From positions 310,001 to 374,000 of the forward strand of contig NZ_WBIQ01000005.1 in assembly GCF_009749405.1 (NCBI RefSeq): a stretch of 64,000 nucleotides of DNA. The letters run 5' to 3'. This stretch comes from Agromyces lapidis. Lineage in GTDB: Bacteria > Actinomycetota > Actinomycetes > Actinomycetales > Microbacteriaceae. Under the pieces are notes generated by a model. That model worked only from the letters and a program-made list of their open reading frames with translations. It did not search any database and was not told the origin of the DNA. The translations under genes and the position numbers were made by a program. Positions 39,733-47,792 of this stretch are shown here, one piece after another. Each line of letters begins with the position of its first letter. Positions within the stretch are counted from its first letter, which is position 1.

Positions 39733-40191
39733 ATGCTCAAGTTGTTCTACGCCGCGTTCGCGTACATGGTCGTCGGGGTGGCCTCGGGCCTGTACTACCG
39801 CGAGCTCACGAAGTCGCAGGGCTTCCCCGAGGGGGAGTTCACGCAGCTGGGGCTCGCGCACACGCACCTCCTGACGCTCGGTTTCATCGTGCTGCTCATC
39901 GTGCTCGTGCTCGAGAAGGTGTTCGAGCTGTCGAAGAGCCCGCTGTTCGGCTGGTTCTTCTGGGTCTACAACGCGGGCGTGATTCTGACCTCGGCGATGC
40001 TCGTCTGGCATGGCACGCTCACGGTGCTGGGCGAGGATTCGGGCGCCGCCATCGCGGGCATCGCGGGCCTCGGCCACATCGTGGTGACGGCGGGCATGGT
40101 GCTGCTGTTCCTCGCGCTGCGCACCCGCGTCGTCGCCGCGGTCGCCGCCAAGCGCGCTGCCGACACGGTCGACGCGGGAGTTGCGGGGTAG
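39733..40191 (+). CDS. DUF2871 membrane protein
   Basis: A 152-residue integral membrane protein of the DUF2871 family. Four helices are predicted (about 4-22, 40-64, 74-97, 105-130) with conserved LGLAHTHLLTLGF and GHIVVTAGMVLLF stretches that contain His residues. GGAAGGG (39719-39725) is 7 bases before ATG 39733. It stands alone; its function is unknown. Confidence 0.85.
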   Translation: MLKLFYAAFAYMVVGVASGLYYRELTKSQGFPEGEFTQLGLAHTHLLTLGFIVLLIVLVLEKVFELSKSPLFGWFFWVYNAGVILTSAMLVWHGTLTVLGEDSGAAIAGIAGLGHIVVTAGMVLLFLALRTRVVAAVAAKRAADTVDAGVAG

Positions 40192-40235
40192 CTCGCCGCA
40201 CCGTGGCGGAGCCCGGTACCCGCTTGCCATTGGAG

Positions 40236-40252
40236 AGTTTTGTTGCAAAACT
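40236..40252. promoter_or_regulatory. MarR-type operator before the monooxygenase operon
   Basis: AGTTTTG (40236-40242) and CAAAACT (40246-40252) form a perfect 7-3-7 palindrome, with GAGA/TATCTC imperfectly extending it. TTGCCA at 40224-40229 may be the -35 of the promoter, and ACTATC at 40250-40255 covers the -10 distance, so a bound MarR would block transcription of the operon that encodes it. Confidence 0.75.
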
Positions 40253-40310
40253 ATCTCTGCGCAGCGGGCACGAGCGACGAGTCCGATGACGCGCACCTGA
40301 CAAGGAGGCC

Positions 40311-41669
40311 ATGGTGAAGATCGTCATCGCAGGAGCGGGTATCGGCGGGCTCGCCGCAGCACTCAGCCTGCACCGCGCCGGATTCCGCGACATCACGATC
40401 TACGAGCGGGTGCGCGAGCTGAAGCCCCTCGGCGTCGGCATCAACCTGCTGCCCCACGCGGTGCGCGAACTGACCGAGCTCGGCCTCGCCGACGAGGTGG
40501 CCGCGATCGGGGTGCCGCCGAGCCGGCTCTCGTACTACAACCGGTTCGGCCAGCCGATCTGGTCCGAGCCGCGCGGACTCGACGCGGGCTACCGCTGGCC
40601 GCAGCTGTCGGTGCATCGCGGCGAGTTCCAGCTGCTGCTCGCGCGCGAGGTCGAGCGCCGCCTCGGCTCCGACGCCATCCGGCTCGGCTGCCGGCTCGTC
40701 TCGGTCGAGCACCTCGACCCCGCGTCGCCCGAGGCTCGAGCCGCCGGCCACGCCGAGTTCGCGCGCTTCGTGCGCGAGGGGGCCGGGGGCGGGGCCGAGG
40801 AGGTCGAGGTGGCCGCGGACGTCGTGATCGGCGCCGACGGCATCCACTCGGCGATGCGCGCCCAGGCCTGCCCCGACGAGGGCGGGCCCGTGTGGAACGG
40901 GCTCATCCTCTGGCGCGGCACCGCGACCGTGCCCACGTACCTCGACGGCCGCACCATGATCATGGCGGGCGACGGCGAGCAGAAGTTCGTCTCGTATCCG
41001 CTCGTCGCGCCGGGGGCCGATGCGGGCGCCACCCGACTCAATTTCATCGCCGAGCGCCGCGCCCCCGAGGGCGTCGACGAGACGGCCGACTGGAACCACG
41101 CCGTCGACCCGGGCCCGATCGAGCAGCTCTTCGCCGACTGGAGCTTCGACTGGCTCGACGTGCCCGCGGTCATCGCCGCAGCCGACGAGATCCTCGAGTA
41201 CCCGATGGTCGACCGGAACGCCCTGCCGCAGTGGACCTTCGGCGGTTCGACCCTCATCGGCGATGCCGCGCACGCGATGTACCCGAACGGGTCGAACGGC
41301 GCCTCGCAGGCGATCATCGACGGGCGCACGCTCGCGTTCCACCTCGCGAACGAGACGGCGGGTCGGGATGTCTCGACCGACGTCGCCCGGGCGAACGCGG
41401 TGCGCACCGCGCTCGAGGCGTACGAGGCCGACCGTCGTCCGGCCACTGCCCGCCTGCTCGAGATGACCCGCCAGCTCGGCCCGGAGAAGGTGATGCAGCT
41501 CGCGTACGACCGCGCACCGCAGGGCTTCGCGCACGTCAACGACGTCATCCCGGCCGACGAGCTGCAGGAGGTCGCCGACGGCTACAAGCGCGCCGCCGGC
41601 TTCCACCCGTCGGCCCTCAACGAGCGGGCGTCGCTCACGCCCGAGTCGGCACCCGAGGTGGAAGACTGA
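40311..41669 (+). CDS. FAD-dependent monooxygenase
   Basis: A 452-residue class A flavoprotein monooxygenase. It has the FAD GAGIGGLAAALSL fingerprint at the N-terminus, GADGIHSAMR (the DG motif) and GDAAHAMYPNGSNGASQAIID (the GD motif binding FAD ribityl and NADH). The pattern resembles PhzS-type aromatic or phenazine hydroxylases, but the substrate is not known. AAGGAGG at 40302-40308 is 2 bases from ATG 40311 and 5 from GTG 40314, so the latter could be the true start. Followed by a MarR gene and DUF3237; the three form one operon. Confidence 0.9.
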   Translation: MVKIVIAGAGIGGLAAALSLHRAGFRDITIYERVRELKPLGVGINLLPHAVRELTELGLADEVAAIGVPPSRLSYYNRFGQPIWSEPRGLDAGYRWPQLSVHRGEFQLLLAREVERRLGSDAIRLGCRLVSVEHLDPASPEARAAGHAEFARFVREGAGGGAEEVEVAADVVIGADGIHSAMRAQACPDEGGPVWNGLILWRGTATVPTYLDGRTMIMAGDGEQKFVSYPLVAPGADAGATRLNFIAERRAPEGVDETADWNHAVDPGPIEQLFADWSFDWLDVPAVIAAADEILEYPMVDRNALPQWTFGGSTLIGDAAHAMYPNGSNGASQAIIDGRTLAFHLANETAGRDVSTDVARANAVRTALEAYEADRRPATARLLEMTRQLGPEKVMQLAYDRAPQGFAHVNDVIPADELQEVADGYKRAAGFHPSALNERASLTPESAPEVED

Positions 41670-41673
41670 GGCG

Positions 41674-42192
41674 ATGGAACAGCGCCGGCACGAGGCCTCC
41701 GAGGTCGAGAACACGGATGCCCCGGACCCGGCCGATTCCTCGGCCGGACTCGCGCGGCTGAACCAGGTCATCTCGCCGCTCCGGCGAGGCTTGCTGAAGG
41801 CCGCCCGGGCCGCCGAGCAGCTGCCCGATCTGCCCGACGCGCAGATCGAGGTGCTGCGCGCCCTGCCCGCCGGCGTCGTGCGATCGCCCGGCGAGCTCGC
41901 GGTCGACCTCGGCCTCAGCCGGCCGACCGTGAGCAACCTGCTGAAGGCGATGGAGGCGGCGGGCCTCGTGACGAGGGAGGTGCCGACCGGCGACCGGCGG
42001 CGGGTCGAGGTGCACGCGTCGAAGCGGGCGCTCGGCCTCTTCGATCGATTCGATCGGGCGAGCGCGAACGTGCTCGACGAGGCGCTCGCGGCCCTCAGCG
42101 ACGATGACCGCGCCTTGCTCGCCGACGCGCTGCCGGCGCTCGAGCGACTGCGCGACGTCGTGCAGGACGCGGCGCGCGGGAGCGCCTCGTGA
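41674..42192 (+). CDS. MarR-family transcriptional regulator
   Basis: A 172-residue MarR repressor. The winged helix lies at about 66-125 (RSPGELAVDLGLSRPTVSNLLKAMEAAGLVTREVPTGDRRRVEVHAS) with helices before and after for dimerisation. It is in the operon of the flavin monooxygenase and DUF3237 and probably binds the palindrome at 40236-40252. The start is ATG 41674, 4 bases after the monooxygenase stop; the DUF3237 start overlaps its end by 4. Confidence 0.92.
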   Translation: MEQRRHEASEVENTDAPDPADSSAGLARLNQVISPLRRGLLKAARAAEQLPDLPDAQIEVLRALPAGVVRSPGELAVDLGLSRPTVSNLLKAMEAAGLVTREVPTGDRRRVEVHASKRALGLFDRFDRASANVLDEALAALSDDDRALLADALPALERLRDVVQDAARGSAS

Positions 42193-42677
42193 GCGGGACG
42201 GTCGCAGGGGCATCCCACCCCCTGATGGCACCCGAGCTCGAGTTCGTCTTCGAGCTGCGCGTGGCGGTCGGGCCGGAACAGCACGTCGGCCGCGGACCTG
42301 GCGAAGAGCTCGGCTTCACGCCGATCACCGGCGGCACCGTGTCGGGCCCCGCGCTCGACGGCGAGGTGGTCGCGGGCGGCGGTGACTGGTGGGTCTACCG
42401 CGGCGACACCACGCAGCTCGATGCGCGCTACCTGCTGCGCGCGTCCGACGGTGCGGTGATCGACGTGATGAACCGCGGCTACCATCGCGCCGATGAGGCG
42501 CTCGCGCGACGGCTCGAGGCAGGCGAGCCGGTGACGGAACAGGAGCTGTACTACCGCACGGCGCCGGTGTTCCAGACGGATGCGCCGGCGCACCGCTGGC
42601 TCGCCGAGCACCAGTTCATCGGCCTCGCGCGGCCCGAGCCGGGGCACGTCTGCATCCGCGTCTTCGTCGTACGGTGA
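42189..42677 (+). CDS. DUF3237 domain protein
   Basis: A 162-residue DUF3237 protein, a small barrel-shaped family often found with aromatic or steroid catabolic genes. Family features are LEFVFELRVAVG...GGTVSGPALDGEVVAGGGDWWVYRGDTTQLDARYLLRASDGAVIDVMNRGY. The GTG start overlaps the MarR stop (GTGA), so expression is coupled. It may bind or convert a product of the monooxygenase. Confidence 0.87.
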   Translation: MSGTVAGASHPLMAPELEFVFELRVAVGPEQHVGRGPGEELGFTPITGGTVSGPALDGEVVAGGGDWWVYRGDTTQLDARYLLRASDGAVIDVMNRGYHRADEALARRLEAGEPVTEQELYYRTAPVFQTDAPAHRWLAEHQFIGLARPEPGHVCIRVFVVR

Positions 42678-42729
42678 CGGGGCCGGTCTGGCGCCCCGGT
42701 GAGGTGCGTCAATCGACCCCGCTGGGCGA

Positions 42730-43326
42730 TCACGCGTCGAGAGGCCGCCACATGGTGGTGACCGGGGCGCCGTCCAGGGGAGAGGCGAAGCCGCCGACCC
42801 GGCGGAATCCGGCCCGCTCGTAGCGGCGGTCGTTCTCGGGGTTCGTCGATTCGAGGTAGGCCGGGAGGCCCTCGGCGGCGAAGGACCGCAGGTTCTCGGC
42901 GAGCATGCGCTGCCCCAGCCCCTCACCGCGGCGCGACGGGTTCGACGCGAGCAGGCTCAGGTACATGTGCCTCTCGCCGTGAGGGTGGTTCGACTCGAAC
43001 GCCGCCATGAGCCCGTCGAACGCGCGCCGCTGTTCGGCGTCGAGCCGGGCCTCGACGATCGCCTCGACCTCGGCGAACTGCTGCTCGGTCATCTCGGGCT
43101 CGCCCGAGGGCAGCCACACCGCGACCGCGTCGCCGTCGTCGACGACCCACACCGTCCGGTACGGCAGGGCGCCTTCGACGAAGCGGCGCCAGAGGGGTTC
43201 GAGATGACTCGTGTCGCCGTCGGGGCGGCGCAGCACCGGACCCCAGACGGGGTCTTCGGCGAAGGCGAGGGCGAGCGTGGTGGCGATTGCGGGGGCGTCG
43301 GCGTCGTCGGCGAGTCTGAGGTGCAC
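42730..43326 (-). CDS. GNAT-family N-acetyltransferase
   Basis: A 198-residue acetyltransferase. Motif A binding acetyl-CoA is LASNPSRRGEGLGQRMLAENL (R/Q-x-x-G-x-G/A), followed by the motif B region AYLESTNPENDRRYERAGFRRVG. The acceptor substrate is not evident. The start is GTG 43326; 64 bases separate it from the divergent DNA glycosylase gene. Confidence 0.88.
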   Translation of the reverse strand: MHLRLADDADAPAIATTLALAFAEDPVWGPVLRRPDGDTSHLEPLWRRFVEGALPYRTVWVVDDGDAVAVWLPSGEPEMTEQQFAEVEAIVEARLDAEQRRAFDGLMAAFESNHPHGERHMYLSLLASNPSRRGEGLGQRMLAENLRSFAAEGLPAYLESTNPENDRRYERAGFRRVGGFASPLDGAPVTTMWRPLDA

Positions 43327-43390
43327 GGGTTCATCGTCGCACGGCGCACGCGCCCGCGCCGCTGTCAGCCGCGTGAGGCACACTGGTGCG

Positions 43391-44308
43391 GTGATCGCCG
43401 ACCATGCCCTCGAATGGCGGCCGCGGCATCCGACCGATCTCCGACAGACCCTCGGAAGCCTGCGCCGGGGCTTCGGCGACCCCGCGTTCCACCTCGACCG
43501 GGCGGGTGCGGTGTGGCGCGCGGTGCGCACCGTCGACGGCGATGCCACGATCCGCGTGCGGCAGCTGCCGGGCGGTCTGCTGCGCTGCGAGGGCTGGGGG
43601 CCCGGGGCGGGCCTCGCGGTCGAGCAGGCGCCCGAACTGCTCGGCGAGCACGACGACCCGAGCGGGTTCGTGCCGCTGCTGCCCGTGCTCGACACAGCCC
43701 ACCGCCGCAATCCGGGGTTGCGGGTGCCGCGCACGGCGCAGGTCTTCGAAGCGCTCGCCGCCTCGATCCTCGAGCAGAAGGTGATCACCCAGCAGGCGCA
43801 CGACTCGTGGCGCCGACTCGTCGTCCGCTTCGGCGCGGTCGCGCCCGGGCCGACGCCCCGGCCCATGCACGTGGTGCCGAGCCCCGAGCAGTGGCGGGCG
43901 ATTCCGAGCTGGGAATGGCACAAGGCCGGCGTCGACCCGCGACGCGCGGCGACGGTGCAGAACGCGGCCCGGCATGGGCGGCGCCTCGAGGAGGCGGCAG
44001 GCATGAGTCAGGCGGATGCCACGGCGCGCCTGGTGCTCATGCCCGGCGTCGGGCCGTGGACCGCCGCGGAAGTCGCGCAGCGCGCCCTCGGCGATGCCGA
44101 TGCCGTGTCGGTCGGCGACTACCACCTCTCGAACTACATCGGGCATGCGCTCGCCGGGCGTGACATGAGCGACGAGGAGATGCTCGAGGCGTTGGCGCCC
44201 TGGGCCGGGCACCGGTACCGAGTGGTGCGCCTGCTCGGCGCGGCCGGCGTGCGCGGGCGACCGCGGCGCGGACCGCGGATGCCCTTCGTCGACCACCGAG
44301 CCATCTGA
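43391..44308 (+). CDS. AlkA-like DNA-3-methyladenine glycosylase
   Basis: A 305-residue HhH-GPD base-excision enzyme of the AlkA group that removes alkylated bases. The helix-hairpin-helix is LMPGVGPWTAAEVAQRAL and the catalytic Asp is in DAVSVGDYHLSNYIG. An N-terminal beta-rich domain of about 100 residues precedes the HhH core. The start is GTG 43391; a GC-rich hairpin follows the stop. Confidence 0.88.
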   Translation: MIADHALEWRPRHPTDLRQTLGSLRRGFGDPAFHLDRAGAVWRAVRTVDGDATIRVRQLPGGLLRCEGWGPGAGLAVEQAPELLGEHDDPSGFVPLLPVLDTAHRRNPGLRVPRTAQVFEALAASILEQKVITQQAHDSWRRLVVRFGAVAPGPTPRPMHVVPSPEQWRAIPSWEWHKAGVDPRRAATVQNAARHGRRLEEAAGMSQADATARLVLMPGVGPWTAAEVAQRALGDADAVSVGDYHLSNYIGHALAGRDMSDEEMLEALAPWAGHRYRVVRLLGAAGVRGRPRRGPRMPFVDHRAI

Positions 44309-44310
44309 GG

Positions 44311-44331
44311 CGGGCCCCGGCCCGGGGCCCG
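44311..44331 (+). terminator. GC-rich hairpin after the glycosylase gene
   Basis: CGGGCCCCG (44311-44319) pairs perfectly with CGGGGCCCG (44323-44331) over a 3-base loop, 2 bases past the stop; there is no T tract. Confidence 0.6.
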
Positions 44332-44351
44332 CGGGGCGGGGCCCGCGGGGC
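44324..44351. repeat. Two tandem copies of a 14-base unit
   Basis: GGGGCCCGCGGGGC occurs at 44324-44337 and 44338-44351 without interruption, followed by GGGGGT. The rest of the gap up to 44599 contains CTTCGGTACTTCGGTACC (44419-44436) but no ORF or regulatory site I can support. Confidence 0.6.
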
Positions 44352-44599
44352 GGGGGTCGAGGGCAGGTGGCGGGCGGTGTGCGGTTCGGCATCGGCGGGG
44401 AGACCTATCATCCGTCGAACCTTCGGTACTTCGGTACCGGTGTCGCGCAAGAGAAGGTCCCGGTGGCGCGGTGGGGGCGGTGGGGCGTTGGCCCGGAGCA
44501 TCCGCAGTGGGGCGTCGGCCGGGCGTCCTGCGGGGGTACGGCGACGTCACCGGGAGAGCTCGCCCGAGCGGACTCGCCCGCGTTGCCGGCCCCGAGCGG

Positions 44600-45679
44600 C
44601 TACGAGCCGAGCGGGCGGTGCAGCAGCGCGGCGGCGGTACTGGTGAACTCGTCGAGGATCGCGGCGACGGGGCGCGATTCGCGCAGGAGTCCGACGCCCT
44701 GACCGGCGTCGACCGGAATGAGCGCATGGTCGCCGTCGCGGTTGGCCGCCACGATCGCGGCGCGCAGGGCGACGAGGTCGGCGCCGTCGATCGCGACCGC
44801 CTCAGTGCGCAGCTCGTCGACGCGTTCGAGCCACTCGTCGACCAGGTCGTTGCGGATGACACGCTCGGGGAACCGTTCGGGCCACGGGAGCCCGAGCGCG
44901 GCATCGAGCGCGCTCGTGTTCACGGTGTCGTCGCCGGTCGCGGCGAGCAGCACCTCGATCGCCGCGGGCGGGGTGAGCGTCTCGGTCGAGGCGGAGAGCG
45001 CGGTGCCGATCCAGGCGCCCGCGGCGCCGGCCGCGAGCACGGCCGCGAGGGTGCGGCCCGAGCCGATGCCGCCGGCCGCGAGCACCGCCGGCCGGTCGGG
45101 CGTCGGAGCACCGCCCGTCGTCGTGCCCCCGCCCGGCGTGACCCCCAGCGGCTCGATCGCATCGAGCACGGCGTCGAGGAGTGCGAGCGTGCCGATGCGG
45201 GGATCGCCGTGCCCGCCGCCGTCGGATCCGCGCGCCACGATGACGTCGACGCCGGCGTCGGCCGCGATCAGGGCCTCGGCCGCCGTGTAGACCTGCGTCG
45301 CCGCGAGGGCGCCGATGGCGTGCACGCGGTCGACCCACTCGAAGCGTTCGGCGAAGCTCACCGAGACGAGCGCCGGGCGCGCCTCGAGCGCCACGTCGAG
45401 CAGCGCGGGATCGCGTTCGATGCCCCAGTGCACGAGCCCGATGCCGAAGGGCTCGCCCGCGCGGTCGCGTTCGAGTTCGACGAGTTGCGCGGCGAGCTTC
45501 GCCGCCGACCCCGCACTGCCCATGCCGATCATGCCGAGGGCCCCGGCCCGCGACACCGCGCTCGCGAAGCGGCCGCCCGCGACCCCGCCCATCGGCGCGC
45601 TCACGATCGGGGTCGTGAGACCGAGCGACGCCGACCACGGTGTCGAGAGCGTCGGGGGAGCGGCCGGGTGCCGGCTCAC
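44600..45679 (-). CDS. Nitronate monooxygenase-like flavoprotein
   Basis: A 359-residue FMN-dependent TIM-barrel enzyme of the nitronate monooxygenase/2-nitropropane dioxygenase family. It shows TPIVSAPMGGVAGG at the start, VIVARGSDGGGHGD with the catalytic His, and AAGGIGSGRTLAAVLAAGAAGAWIGTAL (FMN phosphate site). Start GTG 45679 overlaps the flavin reductase stop by 4 bases, so reduced flavin supply and oxygenase are translated together. The true substrate may be an enoyl or nitro compound; I cannot tell which. Confidence 0.87.
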   Translation of the reverse strand: MSRHPAAPPTLSTPWSASLGLTTPIVSAPMGGVAGGRFASAVSRAGALGMIGMGSAGSAAKLAAQLVELERDRAGEPFGIGLVHWGIERDPALLDVALEARPALVSVSFAERFEWVDRVHAIGALAATQVYTAAEALIAADAGVDVIVARGSDGGGHGDPRIGTLALLDAVLDAIEPLGVTPGGGTTTGGAPTPDRPAVLAAGGIGSGRTLAAVLAAGAAGAWIGTALSASTETLTPPAAIEVLLAATGDDTVNTSALDAALGLPWPERFPERVIRNDLVDEWLERVDELRTEAVAIDGADLVALRAAIVAANRDGDHALIPVDAGQGVGLLRESRPVAAILDEFTSTAAALLHRPLGS

Positions 45680-46572
45680 GGCTGCAACTCCTGCCGCGCG
45701 GCCCACTCGAGGAACGCGGGGTCGGCCGAGACGATGCGCGACACCTCTTCGCCGCCGTCGCAGCGGCAGAGGCTCACGATCGCCCCGTCGGCGCCGAGCT
45801 GACGCACGGCCCAGGTGCCGCCGAAGCCCTCCCACCGGTCGAGCTCGTCGAGCGGGGAGGCGGGCAAGGCGGGCGACGCGGGCCAGGCGGAAGCGGGCGA
45901 TGCGGAATCCGGAGCGGATGCCGCATCCGGCACCGGCTCGCGCGTGTCGGGCGGGCCCGGCGCGATGGGCGACTTGCGGGTCCAGCCGACGTGCTCGCCG
46001 CGGTCGAAGAAGTGGCGGAAGCTGTAGATCAGCGGGTGCCAGGCGTGCGGGTCGATGTGGTTCGTGCCGGGCACGACGAGTTCGGGCAGCGCATGCACGC
46101 GCACCACCTCGACCTCGACCATGAAGTAGCCGGGATCGACGCCGGCGGTGGTGCGCCGCACCTCGCCCTCGAACTGCAGCGGTGCCTCGCGCACGCGCGG
46201 AGGGGACACCAGCTCCGAGGGTTTCGTCGTGAATCCGGCGAGTTCGAACTTGCGCGGTTCGAAACGATACTGCCCGGCCTTCGCCTCGGGCACCGGATCG
46301 CGGCCGGTCGCCGCCGAGAGCCGCTCGACCCCGCGCCACTGCGTCGCGGCCGGGAAGTTCACCGTCAGCTGAGGACGTTCGGCGAGGTTCGCCGCCGTCT
46401 GCCCGTCGGCCTCGAGCCCGAGCACGAGCATGCGGCCGAGCGCCCAGTGCGAGGAGGCGGGGGCGAGGTTCGGCGTGCCGTCGGGGTTCTCGGTGACGAC
46501 GAGGTAGACCGGCGTGCCGACGTAGAGGACGCTCGGCTCGATCACGAGGTGGTCGGAGGTCTCGGCATCCAT
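45676..46572 (-). CDS. Flavin reductase-like FMN-binding protein
   Basis: A 298-residue flavin reductase-domain protein. The split-barrel FMN-binding part spans about 12-165, with NLAPASSHWALGRMLVLGLEADGQTAANLAERPQLTVNFP. A 25-residue Ala/Ser/Pro/Asp insert (about 214-240) and a C-terminal region WEGFGGTWAVRQLGADGAIVSLCRC follow. It probably supplies reduced flavin or works with the coupled nitronate-monooxygenase-like enzyme. Confidence 0.85.
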   Translation of the reverse strand: MDAETSDHLVIEPSVLYVGTPVYLVVTENPDGTPNLAPASSHWALGRMLVLGLEADGQTAANLAERPQLTVNFPAATQWRGVERLSAATGRDPVPEAKAGQYRFEPRKFELAGFTTKPSELVSPPRVREAPLQFEGEVRRTTAGVDPGYFMVEVEVVRVHALPELVVPGTNHIDPHAWHPLIYSFRHFFDRGEHVGWTRKSPIAPGPPDTREPVPDAASAPDSASPASAWPASPALPASPLDELDRWEGFGGTWAVRQLGADGAIVSLCRCDGGEEVSRIVSADPAFLEWAARQELQP

Positions 46573-46732
46573 CGTGCGCCCTTCTCTGCGGATGCCCTCA
46601 CGCTACGCCCGCCCGTGGGCGATCTCGGCTCTGTGACGCCCTTCACCGGAGAGGCATAGCCAACACATACCTTCGTCGCCTACGGTCGTCAGGGCGGCGA
46701 GCCGCGCCGCACCCCCGACCCGAAGGACCACT

Positions 46733-47245
46733 GTGACCTCGAACACCCCGACCCGCGCCCTGCCCAACCTGCCGCTCATCGGCACCTGGGTCGCCGCCCT
46801 CGCACTGCTCGGCGTCGGCCTCTGGCTGCTCAACACGTCGAACGCGTCGCAGGTCGAGCTGTACACGTCGCAGTCGCAGGACTACGCGGCCTACCTCGGC
46901 GCCCAGACCGGCACGACCGTCGGCGGCCTGCTGATCGCGGTCGGCGCGCTCGCCATCGTCATCGCCGCGGCGACGCAGGCGGTCGCCTGGTCGATCGCGC
47001 GCCGCGCATCGCAGGTGGAGGCCGCGGCGCCGGTCGAGTTCGACGAGGTCGACGAGTTCGAGGTCGAATTCGCCGAGGCCCCGGTCGCCACGGCCGAAGC
47101 TGCGCCCGAGGCGCCCGAGGCGCCCGAGGCGCCCGAGGCGCCCGCCGCCGAGCCGGTCGCGCCCGCCGCCGAGCAGGTCGCGCCCGCAGAGCCCGCCGCC
47201 GAGCAGGTCGAGGCCGACGCACCCGAGCAGGCCGACAAGAAGTAA
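46733..47245 (+). CDS. Two-helix membrane protein with Ala-Pro-Glu repeats
   Basis: A 170-residue protein with helices at about 12-34 and 61-86 and a long acidic cytoplasmic tail rich in Ala, Pro and Glu: the APE triplet repeats from residue 124, then APAEQ-type repeats and a Lys-Lys end. Start GTG 46733 follows GAAGGA at 6-base spacing. Related proteins occur in Microbacterium, where an old 'dinucleotide-utilizing' label has no sequence support. No function can be assigned. Confidence 0.75.
   Translation: MTSNTPTRALPNLPLIGTWVAALALLGVGLWLLNTSNASQVELYTSQSQDYAAYLGAQTGTTVGGLLIAVGALAIVIAAATQAVAWSIARRASQVEAAAPVEFDEVDEFEVEFAEAPVATAEAAPEAPEAPEAPEAPAAEPVAPAAEQVAPAEPAAEQVEADAPEQADKK
47102..47137 (+). 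repeat. Four tandem copies of GCGCCCGAG
   Basis: The 9-base unit GCGCCCGAG occurs four times in a row at 47102-47137, each copy encoding the residues EAP in register. Unit number is likely to vary between strains through slipped replication, without a frameshift. Confidence 0.85.
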
Positions 47246-47260
47246 CCCGCAGAACAGGTG

Positions 47261-47713
47261 TCAGCCGGCCGGGCGCTCGATCGAGCGCCCGGCCGCTGCG
47301 TTCCCGGCTCCTGTCGCGCTCTCGAGGCCCCACTCGACGAGCGGCTGCAGCAGCTCGATGAGCCTGAGCCCCGCCGCGCTCGGCGTGTAGGCGATCGTCA
47401 CCGGCGTCGTCGCCTTCACGTGCCGCTCGATCATGCCCTCGGCCTCGAGTTCGCGCAGCCTGGCCGCGAGCAGGCGATCGGAGATGCCCGTCACCGTGGC
47501 CCGGTACTCCGAGAACCGTCGGGCGCCGCGGACGCCCGCGAGCAGGATCGCGCCGTTCCACTTGCGGCCGGCGAACTCGATCGTCGTCTGGAATCGTCGG
47601 CACGCCTCGTCGTCGATGTGCCCGAGCCCCTCGAGTCGCGCGCGATGCGCGGCGAGATCGTCGCTGCCCGGGGCGGGCGCGGGAATGATCGGCTGCTCAA
47701 TCTCGCTTACCAC
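47261..47713 (-). CDS. HxlR-type transcriptional regulator
   Basis: A 150-residue regulator with the HxlR winged helix at about 30-110: KWNGAILLAGVRGARRFSEYRATVTGISDRLLAARLRELEAEGMIERHV. GTG 47713 is chosen because upstream frame lacks a ribosome site; the start codon itself lies inside a palindrome at 47705-47721. It is divergent from the fused flavin/FAD oxidoreductase gene, its likely target. Confidence 0.86.
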   Translation of the reverse strand: MVSEIEQPIIPAPAPGSDDLAAHRARLEGLGHIDDEACRRFQTTIEFAGRKWNGAILLAGVRGARRFSEYRATVTGISDRLLAARLRELEAEGMIERHVKATTPVTIAYTPSAAGLRLIELLQPLVEWGLESATGAGNAAAGRSIERPAG

Positions 47714-47728
47714 AAGTAAGCAGCTTAC
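47705..47728. promoter_or_regulatory. HxlR operator with three half-sites
   Basis: GCTTAC (47705-47710) and GTAAGC (47716-47721) form a perfect palindrome with 5 bases between, and a third GCTTAC lies at 47723-47728. The site covers the regulator's own start codon and lies 65 bases before the divergent oxidoreductase gene. Confidence 0.7.
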
Positions 47729-47792
47729 CCGAGAGGCGCGGATGAGGCATCCGTGCAGCATGCTGGGGGAGACGTGGAAAGGGACCCGCACG

